Below are positions 8,234 through 17,345 of a stretch of 20,300 nucleotides of DNA, one piece after another (positions within the stretch are counted from its first letter, which is position 1; each line of letters starts with the position of its first letter). Origin of the DNA: Verrucomicrobia bacterium UBA2460. Its GTDB lineage: Bacteria > Verrucomicrobiota > Verrucomicrobiia > Methylacidiphilales > Verrucolacustridaceae. The notes under the pieces are model-generated. The model had not been told where the DNA came from. It ran no database searches and saw nothing but the letters and a program-made list of their open reading frames with translations. The translations under genes were made by a program, and so were the position numbers. The DNA is taken from the NCBI GenBank assembly GCA_002342345.1, contig DDPU01000046.1, positions 4,817-25,116 of the forward strand, written 5' to 3'.

Positions 8234-8236
8234 ATT
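8207..8236 (+). promoter_or_regulatory. Candidate rpsT promoter
   Basis: TTGACT (8207-8212) and CATATT (8231-8236) are separated by 18 bases and match the sigma-70 consensus at 5/6 and 4/6. Transcription would start near 8243, one or two bases before the rpsT ATG. That would explain why no Shine-Dalgarno is seen. The element lies inside the 5' end of the M50-like gene. Confidence 0.4.
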
Positions 8237-8241
8237 TGTCC

Positions 8242-8270
8242 CTTATGGCAAACACAGCTTCCGCCGCCAA
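8242..8270 (-). promoter_or_regulatory. Candidate promoter of the M50-EIIA-argS unit
   Basis: Read on the minus strand, TTGGCG (8270-8265), a 17-base spacer and CATAAG (8247-8242) match sigma-70 at 4/6 each. Transcription would start near 8235, just before the ATG at 8233. The element lies inside the 5' end of rpsT and interlocks with the rpsT promoter. Confidence 0.3.
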
Positions 8271-8499
8271 ACAGGCTCGCGCCGCGATACGTCGTCGCGA
8301 ATTCAACAGGGTTCTGTTGCAGGCCGCGCGCACCGCGCAGAAAAAGCTGCTTTCCCTGATTCAGGCCGGCAAGAAGGCCGAGGCGGCCAAGCTCTTTCCC
8401 GATCTGCAGAAAAGGCTGGATCGGGCCGCCAAAGGCAAGGCCATTCATCGCAATCGCTCCGCCCGCATCAAGTCCCGCATCGCCCATCTGCTCCGTTAA
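8245..8499 (+). CDS. rpsT: 30S ribosomal protein S20
   Basis: S20 is a primary 16S rRNA-binding protein of the small subunit. The 84-residue basic product shows the family pattern: MANTASAAKQARAAIRRREFN at the start, alternating Ala/Lys/Arg helices, and the C-terminal KGKAIHRNRSARIKSRIA. An in-frame TTG at 8236 would add three residues, but the ATG at 8245 matches the normal MANxxSA beginning. No Shine-Dalgarno is visible. The TAA stop shares the palindrome TTAA (8496-8499) with the stop of convergent ispE. Confidence 0.96.
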   Translation: MANTASAAKQARAAIRRREFNRVLLQAARTAQKKLLSLIQAGKKAEAAKLFPDLQKRLDRAAKGKAIHRNRSARIKSRIAHLLR

Positions 8500-9374
8500 T
8501 CCGGCTCATCCTGGCCCAGCAGGCGCGTGACCCGGATCCAGGCCTTGCTTCCAAAATACCGCCTCGCCATTTCCCCGGAGCTTTCTGCTTCCTGCTTCGT
8601 CTGCCAGAGCCCGAACACTGTTGAGCCGCTCCCGCTCATTCTTGCCGCAAGCACGCCCGGCTGGGCGGAAAGCCATTCCCGCGCCGCCCGGATCCAGGGA
8701 AATTTTTCCTCCACCGCAGGTTCCAGATCGTTGCGCGGGCGAATCTCGTGGATTTTTCCTCCCGCAAGAGGAAGTTTCAGGGGCTTTCCTTCCACGCCTG
8801 GCCTCCGGTTGGCGGCATATCGGCGGTAGGCTTCGGCGGTGGGTGACGCGAAGCCGGGATGGATCAGCAGGGCATAAGGCAAGCGGACCAGGGGGATAGG
8901 GTCGAGAATTTCGCCGCGTCCGGTTCCGCGTGCCGGTGAGGATTGGAGAAAAAACGGGACATCGCTGCCCAAACCGGCCCCGATCTCCATCAAAGCGGGC
9001 CTGCCCAAATTCAGGGACCAAAGCTTGTCGAGAAGCCGCAAAGCGGCCGCCGCATCGCTACTCCCTCCGCCTAGACCTGCCCCCTGGGGAATCTCTTTAT
9101 GGAGTGTGAGACTCGCCCCAAGCCTGGTTTTTCCAGCCTCTTTGAGCAGCCGTGCTGCCCGGAGTACCAGGTTGTCCGGTCCGGCGGAAAGTGTCTCGTC
9201 TCCCGCGATGACCAGGCCCAAGGAGCCGTCCTTTGCGGAAGTGGCGGCGAGGTGGTCTGAAACGTCGGTACGCACAAAGAGGGTGTCGATAGGGTGAAAG
9301 CCGTCCGCCCGGCGCGACCCCAAACGGAGGTCCAGGTTGATTTTGGCGTGGGCGCGGATTGTCAGTTCGGCCAT
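8496..9374 (-). CDS. ispE: 4-diphosphocytidyl-2-C-methyl-D-erythritol kinase
   Basis: IspE phosphorylates CDP-methylerythritol in the non-mevalonate (MEP) isoprenoid pathway, the source of undecaprenyl carriers and quinones. The 292-residue GHMP kinase shows AHAKINLDL (8-16, Lys11), the ATP-binding loop PQGAGLGGGSSD (96-107), GLGSDVPFFL with catalytic Asp138, and the C-terminal ARMSGSGSTVFG motif. The ATG at 9374 is chosen; a TTG four codons upstream adds nothing conserved and would overlap pyrF. The stop overlaps that of rpsT by four bases. The start faces pyrF at close range. Confidence 0.95.
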   Translation of the reverse strand: MAELTIRAHAKINLDLRLGSRRADGFHPIDTLFVRTDVSDHLAATSAKDGSLGLVIAGDETLSAGPDNLVLRAARLLKEAGKTRLGASLTLHKEIPQGAGLGGGSSDAAAALRLLDKLWSLNLGRPALMEIGAGLGSDVPFFLQSSPARGTGRGEILDPIPLVRLPYALLIHPGFASPTAEAYRRYAANRRPGVEGKPLKLPLAGGKIHEIRPRNDLEPAVEEKFPWIRAAREWLSAQPGVLAARMSGSGSTVFGLWQTKQEAESSGEMARRYFGSKAWIRVTRLLGQDEPD

Positions 9375-9387
9375 ATCCCGATTCAAT
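9359..9387 (+). promoter_or_regulatory. Candidate pyrF promoter
   Basis: TTGTCA (9359-9364), a 17-base spacer and TTCAAT (9382-9387) match sigma-70 at 5/6 and 4/6. The predicted start site near 9394 is next to the ATG at 9395. Its -10 box overlaps, on the opposite strand, the candidate -10 box of ispE. Confidence 0.35.
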
Positions 9388-9409
9388 GGGGAAGATGAAG
9401 ACAGGGCAA
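9381..9409 (-). promoter_or_regulatory. Candidate ispE promoter
   Basis: On the minus strand, TTGCCC (9409-9404), a 17-base spacer and TTGAAT (9386-9381) match sigma-70 at 4/6 each. The predicted start site is at or just before the ispE ATG at 9374. It lies inside the first codons of pyrF and shares its -10 bases with the pyrF promoter. Confidence 0.3.
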
Positions 9410-10072
9410 ATCATCCTCGCTTTGGATGTGGATACCGCCGAAGAGGCCCTGCTTTGGGCAAAACGCCTGAAGGAGCGCGTCGGCACCTTCAAGGTTGGCC
9501 TGCAGCTGTATCTCCGTCATGGCCACGAGGTGCTTCATGGCCTTGCCTCGCTTGGAGTCCCGGTTTTTCTTGATCTTAAATTCCATGACATACCCAATAC
9601 CGTGGCGCAGGCGGTGGCTGCCACGGCGGTTTGGAGGCCCCGCTTCCTCACCCTGCATGCCTCCGGGGGGAGGGAGATGATGGAGGCGGCCGCGGGGAAA
9701 GCATCCGCCGAAACCTGCCTCCTTGGGGTCACCGTCCTGACCAGCCTTTCCGAGGAGAACGTCAGGGAAATCGGATGGCAAGAGGGCGCGGCCGGTTTGG
9801 TGGGTCGGCTTTCCTCGCTGGCAAAATCGGCGGGACTCGGTGGCCTGGTGTGCAGTCCGCACGAGGCCAAAACCGAAAGGGTGCGATGGGGCAGTCAGGG
9901 GGAGATTGTGACTCCCGGAGTGCGTCCGCCCGGATCCGACAAGGGTGATCAAAGCCGCGTGATGACCCCGGAGGAGGCGATCCTTGCCGGGGCCTCCAGG
10001 ATTGTTCTGGGGCGCCCGGTTTTGCAGGCGCGGGAACCGGAGGCGGTTTTGGATGCGATCCTGGGAGCGTAG
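9395..10072 (+). CDS. pyrF: Orotidine 5'-phosphate decarboxylase
   Basis: PyrF converts OMP to UMP, the last step of de novo pyrimidine synthesis. The 225-residue barrel has ILALDVDT (8-15), the FKVGLQL lysine at 33, and the catalytic array DLKFHDIPNT (60-69: Asp60, Lys62, Asp65). It also has VTPGVRPPGSDKGDQSR and a C-terminal RIVLGRPVL phosphate-binding loop. An ATG at 9386 adds three residues and is equally open. 9395 is preferred because a plausible promoter would start transcription next to it. UMP from this enzyme is the precursor for the CTP made by PyrG in the neighbouring operon. The stop lies 13 bases from the convergent lptB stop. Confidence 0.94.
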   Translation: MKTGQIILALDVDTAEEALLWAKRLKERVGTFKVGLQLYLRHGHEVLHGLASLGVPVFLDLKFHDIPNTVAQAVAATAVWRPRFLTLHASGGREMMEAAAGKASAETCLLGVTVLTSLSEENVREIGWQEGAAGLVGRLSSLAKSAGLGGLVCSPHEAKTERVRWGSQGEIVTPGVRPPGSDKGDQSRVMTPEEAILAGASRIVLGRPVLQAREPEAVLDAILGA

Positions 10073-10085
10073 GTCCCGGATTTGG

Positions 10086-10859
10086 TCACATGGAAAAACG
10101 CGGGCCAAGGTATAGACCTCGGGCCACCGGGTCGTTGATAAGAAAGTCTGCGGTGCCCTCGCTCTCCACCTTTCCCTCGCAGATCAGGTAGGCGCGATCC
10201 ACGATGGAGAGGGTTTCGCGTACGTTGTGGTCGGTGATGAGCACGCCGATGCCCTTCCTTCGCATGGTCAGGATGATCTGCTGGATATCGTAAACGGCGA
10301 GGGGATCCACCCCGCTAAAAGGCTCGTCCAGGAGAAGGACCGAGGGACGGGTGACCAGGCAGCGGGCGATGGCTAGGCGGCGTTTTTCCCCGCCGGAGAG
10401 CTGGATGGCCCGGCTCTGCACCAGGTTGTCGAGACCGAGTTCGACCAAAAGCTCGTGGCAACGCTCCTTTCGCTCCTGATCGGTGATCGGAAGAGTTTCC
10501 AGGATCGCCAGGAGGTTCTCCTCCACCGTCAACCGGCGAAAGATGGATTCCTCCTGGGGAAGGTAGCCGATACCCCGCCGGGCCCGCCGATACATGGGCA
10601 TAGCCGTCACATCCTCGCCCGCCAGGCGCACCGTGCCGCCGGTGGGGCGCACCAGTCCGACCAGCATGTAGAAGCTGGTGGTTTTTCCGGCCCCGTTGGG
10701 TCCGAGCAGGCCGACCACCTCGCCGGGCCGAACCCCGAGGTCCACCCCGTTGACCACGTTGCGATCACCGTAACGTTTGACCAGGCCACGGCAGGAAAGG
10801 AGAAAATCCCCGGTGGCCTCAGGGCGGGGTGCGGTCGTCTGGGGGGCTTCCGCGCTCAA
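10086..10859 (-). CDS. lptB: LPS export ABC transporter ATP-binding protein
   Basis: LptB powers extraction of LPS from the inner membrane in the LptB2FGC complex. The 257-residue ATPase shows Walker A GPNGAGKT (53-60), Q-loop Gln102, the signature LSGGEKR (154-160), Walker B LLLDEP (175-180) and the switch His211. FSGVDPLAV and the LITDHNVRETL region are characteristic of LptB. An N-terminal extension of about 18 residues precedes the domain. No ATG or GTG exists before the Walker A region, so the TTG at 10859 is taken as the start; it overlaps the lptA stop in a TTGA. The membrane partners LptF and LptG are not in the window. Confidence 0.95.
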   Translation of the reverse strand: MSAEAPQTTAPRPEATGDFLLSCRGLVKRYGDRNVVNGVDLGVRPGEVVGLLGPNGAGKTTSFYMLVGLVRPTGGTVRLAGEDVTAMPMYRRARRGIGYLPQEESIFRRLTVEENLLAILETLPITDQERKERCHELLVELGLDNLVQSRAIQLSGGEKRRLAIARCLVTRPSVLLLDEPFSGVDPLAVYDIQQIILTMRRKGIGVLITDHNVRETLSIVDRAYLICEGKVESEGTADFLINDPVARGLYLGPRFSM

Positions 10860-11341
10860 GGTTTCTGGAGCATCACCCTACTTGCTCCCTCAGTGAGCAT
10901 TTTGTCCTCTTCCGGGAAAAGGATGATTTTGTCGGCGATCACCCTTTTGCCGTCCTTGGTCTGTACCTCGGGTTGCTTGAGGCCCTTAAGAAGAGTCAGC
11001 TTTTTTTCCCTCACATCGTAGAGGGCCTTCTCGCTTTTTGTTTTCGAAGATCCGTCCTTGCGCTCGATCTCCACGTTTTCCCGGGCCTCCACCTGCTGCA
11101 CGGAATCATCGTCCCCAAAGAAAACGGTCATCTCCTTGGCAGTCATGGAGAAGCGGGGTTCATCCACCTTGACGTTGCCGCGGAAGACTCCCTGTTTCTG
11201 CCCCTTGGCCTTGCCGAGGTTCAGATCCAGGGTGTCGCTGGTGATGACCGTCTGGTCCCCGCCGGGGGATGCTGGCTGTGTTTGTGCCTGGGCACCCGCC
11301 AACAGGAGGAGGCTAACAATGCGGGAAAGGAGGGGTTTCAC
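10856..11341 (-). CDS. lptA: LptA/OstA-like periplasmic LPS transport protein
   Basis: The 161-residue product has a signal peptide (1-20, ending AGAQAQ) followed by a repetitive beta-rich region of the OstA type. It includes ITSDTLDLNL, GVFRGNVKVDEPRFSMTA, and VQQVEARENVEI, and ends with a strand that repeats the pattern. In E. coli LptA forms the periplasmic bridge that passes LPS to the outer membrane. Position between lptC and lptB supports the call. The start is GTG and overlaps the lptC stop (GTGA). Sequence is diverged from E. coli LptA, so the family match rests on pattern and context. Confidence 0.85.
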   Translation of the reverse strand: MKPLLSRIVSLLLLAGAQAQTQPASPGGDQTVITSDTLDLNLGKAKGQKQGVFRGNVKVDEPRFSMTAKEMTVFFGDDDSVQQVEARENVEIERKDGSSKTKSEKALYDVREKKLTLLKGLKQPEVQTKDGKRVIADKIILFPEEDKMLTEGASRVMLQKP

Positions 11342-11752
11342 CTTGGGGAATTACTCAGGACAACGCGGACACGGTTGTAGAGGATGCCCGAGGATTCGGC
11401 CACATTCCAGTCGATCCCATTGGCCGATATCAACAGGGCCGGTCTTTTGACAAGAATGCCCGAATCCGAGGTCAGCTTGTTCTCTTTCCGCCAAAAATCA
11501 CTCAGCGTTGCGGAAATGGTGGTTTCGGGTTTGCCGTCAGAGTTGAAAAGTTCGACGCTCAAGTCCTCGATTTTGAGTTGGTTGGGGCTGATAACCGTGG
11601 CGCGCTTTCCCTTCACCAAGGCGGTTTGCCTGCCTTTCCCGTCCGTTTGCGGAAGGGCAAAATTCTGAATGACGGATCCGGTAGGGAATTCGGGGCCATT
11701 TCCCGCAGGCAAAATGGCCGCCTGCAGGCACAGCAGGCAGGTCAGCCAGACC

Positions 11753-11766
<14 letters not shown>
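11338..11766 (-). CDS. lptC: LptC-like LPS export protein
   Basis: The 142-residue product begins with a basic hydrophobic segment (MPFRKVWLTCLLCLQAAILPA) that is a signal peptide or a single membrane anchor. The rest is beta-rich with the LptC-type pattern (VIQNFALPQTDG, LKIEDLSVELF, LTSDSGIL). LptC takes LPS from the LptBFG core and passes it to LptA. The open frame extends upstream through kdsA, but the ATG at 11766 gives the membrane segment and overlaps kdsA by only 14 bases. It is shorter than E. coli LptC (191 residues). The assignment is based on the pattern plus position directly before lptA-lptB. Confidence 0.72.
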
Positions 11767-14853
<3,087 letters not shown>

Positions 14854-14857
<4 letters not shown>

Positions 14858-15399
14858 GTCTTGGTTTTTCTGAGAATCCAATCGGCGGCGGATGTCCAGT
14901 CCTTGGCCACAAAGGAGGCTTCGCGCACAGCCCCGCTTTTTTCCTGGGGAGGCACGTGGAGGTCCAAAAGGACGGAAGAGCACCCGGCCCGAATTCCTGC
15001 CTGGATGTCGCTCAGGCGGTTTCCCACCAGGACGCATCGGGCCAGATCCAATCCGAAGTCTCGGGCACCCTCCTGGAGCATGGCTGGGGACGGTTTCCGC
15101 CTTTCATCGTAAGGGTCTCCTGGAGCGGCGTAGCAGTGGTAATATCGCGTGATGGTGCCGGAGCCTCCCAGGAGGATCTCCATTTTCTGGTCCACGGCCC
15201 GTACCTGATCTTTGGAAATCAATCCCCGCCCCACACCGGACTGGTTGGAAACCACCAGCAGGGGAAAGCCTGCCTGCCGAAGCCTTTGGCAGGCTTCCGC
15301 AGCTCCCGGCAGAAGGCGGACTTGGGAAGGGTCGCCGAGGTAGGGGATGTTTTCGATGAGGGTGTCGTCTCGATCCAGAAAGACAGCGGCTTTAGCCAT
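14854..15399 (-). CDS. gmhB: HAD-family phosphatase, GmhB-like (heptose bisphosphate phosphatase)
   Basis: The 181-residue HAD hydrolase has motif I DRDDT (9-13, nucleophile Asp9 and acid Asp11), motif II VVSNQSGVGRG (49-59), Lys102 in RRKPSP, and a modified motif IV VLVGNRLSDIQAG. GmhB removes the 1-phosphate from heptose 1,7-bisphosphate, the step after the HldE kinase, whose gene lies directly upstream with an 8-base overlap. Classical GmhB carries a zinc loop with a CxCRKPxPGM end. Here the region is HCYAAPGDPYDERRKPSP, with only His88 and Cys89 left, so zinc binding is probably lost. Motif IV has Gly-Asn where Gly-Asp is usual. The HAD family is certain; the substrate is inferred from context. 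Confidence 0.82.
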
Positions 15400-16393
15400 G
15401 ACGGCGGGATGCCTCCAGGATTTCCGGCGGGGTCACCGTGGCCGTGCCCAACTTTCCCACCACGATCCCGGCGGCAAGGTTGGCCAGCTCGGCGGATTCG
15501 CGGCCCGAGAGCCCGGCTGCCAAGCCGGCGGCGAGCAGGGAAATAGCGGTGTCGCCGGCCCCGGAGACATCGTAAACCTCGCGTGCCCGACTGGGGATCC
15601 GGTGGGGCTTGTGGCCGGGCTGGAAAAGGATCATGCCGTGTTCGCCAAGGGTCAGGAGCAGATGTTGGCAGGCCCAGTTGACCAGCAGTTGCTCGCCCAC
15701 GGAAATCCAGTCCTCGGCATTTTGGGAATCGGGCAGGCCCAGCGCGCCAAACGCCTCAAGGCGGTTGGGTTTGACCAGGGTGGCACCACGCCAGTCCAGC
15801 GGATTATGGACGTTGGGATCGACGGCGGCGGGGACCCCGTGTTTGTGGGCGGCAGCAAGAAGCTGATCGGCGAACGCCTGGTCAAACAGGCCTTTCCCGT
15901 AATCTTCCAGAATCAAGGCGTGGCATTTCGGCAGGAGACGGAGGGCTTTTTGCAGGATGACGACACGATCCCGTGCGGTGAGGCGTTTGGGGTCTTCGCG
16001 GTCGACCCTTACCACCTGCTGCTGGCGGGCCAGCACGCGGGTTTTGACGATGGTGGGATAGTTGCGGAAACGGGCGATGCCTGTGGTGCCGATTTTGCCG
16101 TGGCGAAGAAGGGAAAGCAGTTTGCCGGCGGCCTCGTCACGACCAACGGCTCCGCCTAGTTCGGCATGGACGCCAAGCGCGGCAAGATTCCGGGCAACGT
16201 TGGCGGCGCCGCCCGGATAGCCGGTTTGCCTTTCCACGTGGACCACCGGGACGGGGGCTTCCGGCGATATTCGCGAAACCTTTCCGTAGATGAACTCATC
16301 AAGCATCAGGTCGCCAATGACTAGGATCCGGAGACGCCGGAAACGGGTCAAAACTGCGCGGAGCTTGGCAGGGGAAAAATGGGCGTCCTGCAT
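15392..16393 (-). CDS. hldE: D-glycero-beta-D-manno-heptose-7-phosphate kinase
   Basis: This 333-residue PfkB/ribokinase-type protein has GGAANVARNL (61-70), ILEDYGKGLF (161-170) and the anion-hole motif DVSGAGDT (275-282, catalytic Asp281). The segment YGKVSRISPEAPVPV (36-50) is typical of the HldE kinase domain (RfaE1). It phosphorylates heptose-7-phosphate at C1 for ADP-heptose synthesis. The C-terminal nucleotidyltransferase domain of E. coli HldE is absent; a separate protein (RfaE2/HldC type) should exist elsewhere. The ATG at 16393 is chosen over a GTG one codon earlier. It is the first gene of the eight-gene LPS operon. Confidence 0.93.
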   Translation of the reverse strand: MQDAHFSPAKLRAVLTRFRRLRILVIGDLMLDEFIYGKVSRISPEAPVPVVHVERQTGYPGGAANVARNLAALGVHAELGGAVGRDEAAGKLLSLLRHGKIGTTGIARFRNYPTIVKTRVLARQQQVVRVDREDPKRLTARDRVVILQKALRLLPKCHALILEDYGKGLFDQAFADQLLAAAHKHGVPAAVDPNVHNPLDWRGATLVKPNRLEAFGALGLPDSQNAEDWISVGEQLLVNWACQHLLLTLGEHGMILFQPGHKPHRIPSRAREVYDVSGAGDTAISLLAAGLAAGLSGRESAELANLAAGIVVGKLGTATVTPPEILEASRRHG

Positions 16394-16399
16394 CACAAA

Positions 16400-16427
16400 A
16401 TTATGCCGAAAACGGCACCGGGAGCAA
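16400..16427 (-). promoter_or_regulatory. Candidate promoter of the LPS operon
   Basis: On the minus strand, TTGCTC (16427-16422), a 16-base spacer and CATAAT (16405-16400) lie just before hldE. The -10 matches 5/6 and the -35 only 3/6. The -10 ends six bases before the ATG, so the mRNA would be nearly leaderless. It is the best sigma-70-like pair I see in the 157-base gap to the divergent gene. Confidence 0.35.
16404..16417. promoter_or_regulatory. Small inverted repeat in the hldE promoter spacer
   Basis: TGCCG and CGGCA flank AAAA, giving a perfect 5-base-arm inverted repeat between the candidate -10 and -35 boxes of the LPS operon. The position would suit an operator, but the arms are short and chance occurrence is quite possible. 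Confidence 0.2.
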
Positions 16428-16480
16428 CGCTCGCCTCCTCGTCATGTTTCGGTTGCGGATCGGGACCAAAAAGTGGATTT

Positions 16481-16510
16481 TTGGCAAAGAACCCCGCCTG
16501 GGAACAATAT
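16481..16510 (+). promoter_or_regulatory. Candidate promoter of the PHP phosphatase gene
   Basis: TTGGCA (16481-16486, 5/6), an 18-base spacer and CAATAT (16505-16510, 3/6) would start transcription near 16517 and leave a leader of about 34 bases. The -10 match is poor, so confidence is limited. Confidence 0.3.
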
Positions 16511-16539
16511 CCGTCTTTGGAAAGGGGCCGGAGGGAGCT

Positions 16540-16546
16540 AGGAAAG
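16540..16546 (+). promoter_or_regulatory. Ribosome binding site of the PHP phosphatase gene
   Basis: AGGAAAG lies four bases before the ATG at 16551, with a second purine-rich block (GAGGGAG) nine bases further upstream. Together they make the strongest Shine-Dalgarno region in the window, in contrast to most other starts here. Confidence 0.55.
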
Positions 16547-16550
16547 AAGC

Positions 16551-17345
16551 ATGCTTTTCGACTACCATATGCACACACCCCTTTGCGGACACGCCACCGG
16601 ACACCCCCGGGAATATGCGGCGGAGGCGATCCGCAAAGGCCTCGGGGAAATCGGATTTTCCGAGCACAATCCCATGCCGGAAAAGTTTGACGACTGGCGA
16701 ATGGACCTTTCCGACTTTTCCCGATACCTCGAACTGTTGGAAGAGGCCCGCAAGGAGCATCCCCAATTACCCATCCGCTTGGGGTTGGAGTGTGATTTCA
16801 TCCCGGGAAGGGAAGCCTGGGTGCGGCAACTCGGCCAAAAGGCGGATTTTGATTACCTGATCGGCGCGGTCCATTACATCACGCCGGACTGGGATGTGGA
16901 TAACCCCTTGAAGCTCGACCGCTGGAAACAGCAACCGGTGGAGGAAGTCTGGACCCGCTATTTTCGGGCGCTCGCCCAGGCGGCGCAAAGCGGCCTTTTC
17001 GATTTTCTGGCTCATCCGGATCTGGTGAAAAAATTCGGGCACATCCCCAAGGGCGACCTTCTTCCTTATTATCGGGAGGCGTTGGATGCCATCGAGGCAT
17101 CCGGCATGGTCATCGAAGTGAGCACGGCGGGGTTGCGCAAGGAAGTGGCTGAAATTTATCCTTCGCCAAAATTCCTGCAGGAGGCTTTTCGGCGAAAAAT
17201 CCCCGTCCTGCTTTCCTCCGATTCCCACGCACCCGGGGAGGTAGGGCATGAATTTGCGAGGGCCCTCAAGCTGGTGCGGGAAACGGGATACCGCGAGCTG
17301 ACCGCCTTTCGGAAAAGACAAAAAATCAGAATTCCCATTTCTTGA
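16551..17345 (+). CDS. PHP-domain phosphatase, histidinol-phosphatase (HisK/HisJ) type
   Basis: The 264-residue PHP-superfamily protein has all the expected metal ligands: HMH (6-8) with His14, SEH (37-39), Glu80 in LECDF, His108 in GAVHYI, His155 in LAHPDLVKKFG, and the SSDSH pair Asp224/His226. The overall pattern (DYHMHTPLCGHA, GFSEHNPMP) is that of HisK/HisJ histidinol-phosphate phosphatases of the histidine pathway. No other his genes are nearby, so the substrate is inferred from family resemblance only. A clear Shine-Dalgarno supports the ATG. Its TGA stop overlaps the TTG start of the next gene (TTGA). Confidence 0.85.
   Translation: MLFDYHMHTPLCGHATGHPREYAAEAIRKGLGEIGFSEHNPMPEKFDDWRMDLSDFSRYLELLEEARKEHPQLPIRLGLECDFIPGREAWVRQLGQKADFDYLIGAVHYITPDWDVDNPLKLDRWKQQPVEEVWTRYFRALAQAAQSGLFDFLAHPDLVKKFGHIPKGDLLPYYREALDAIEASGMVIEVSTAGLRKEVAEIYPSPKFLQEAFRRKIPVLLSSDSHAPGEVGHEFARALKLVRETGYRELTAFRKRQKIRIPIS

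Noticed and set aside
15347..16159. 270-codon plus-strand open frame opposite the heptose kinase
   Set aside because: Lies opposite the conserved PfkB motifs and shows no family resemblance.
16394..16550. The only sizeable intergenic gap, examined for a riboswitch or small RNA
   Set aside because: Apart from the candidate promoters, a short inverted repeat and a ribosome site, I see no extended stem structure or known riboswitch pattern.
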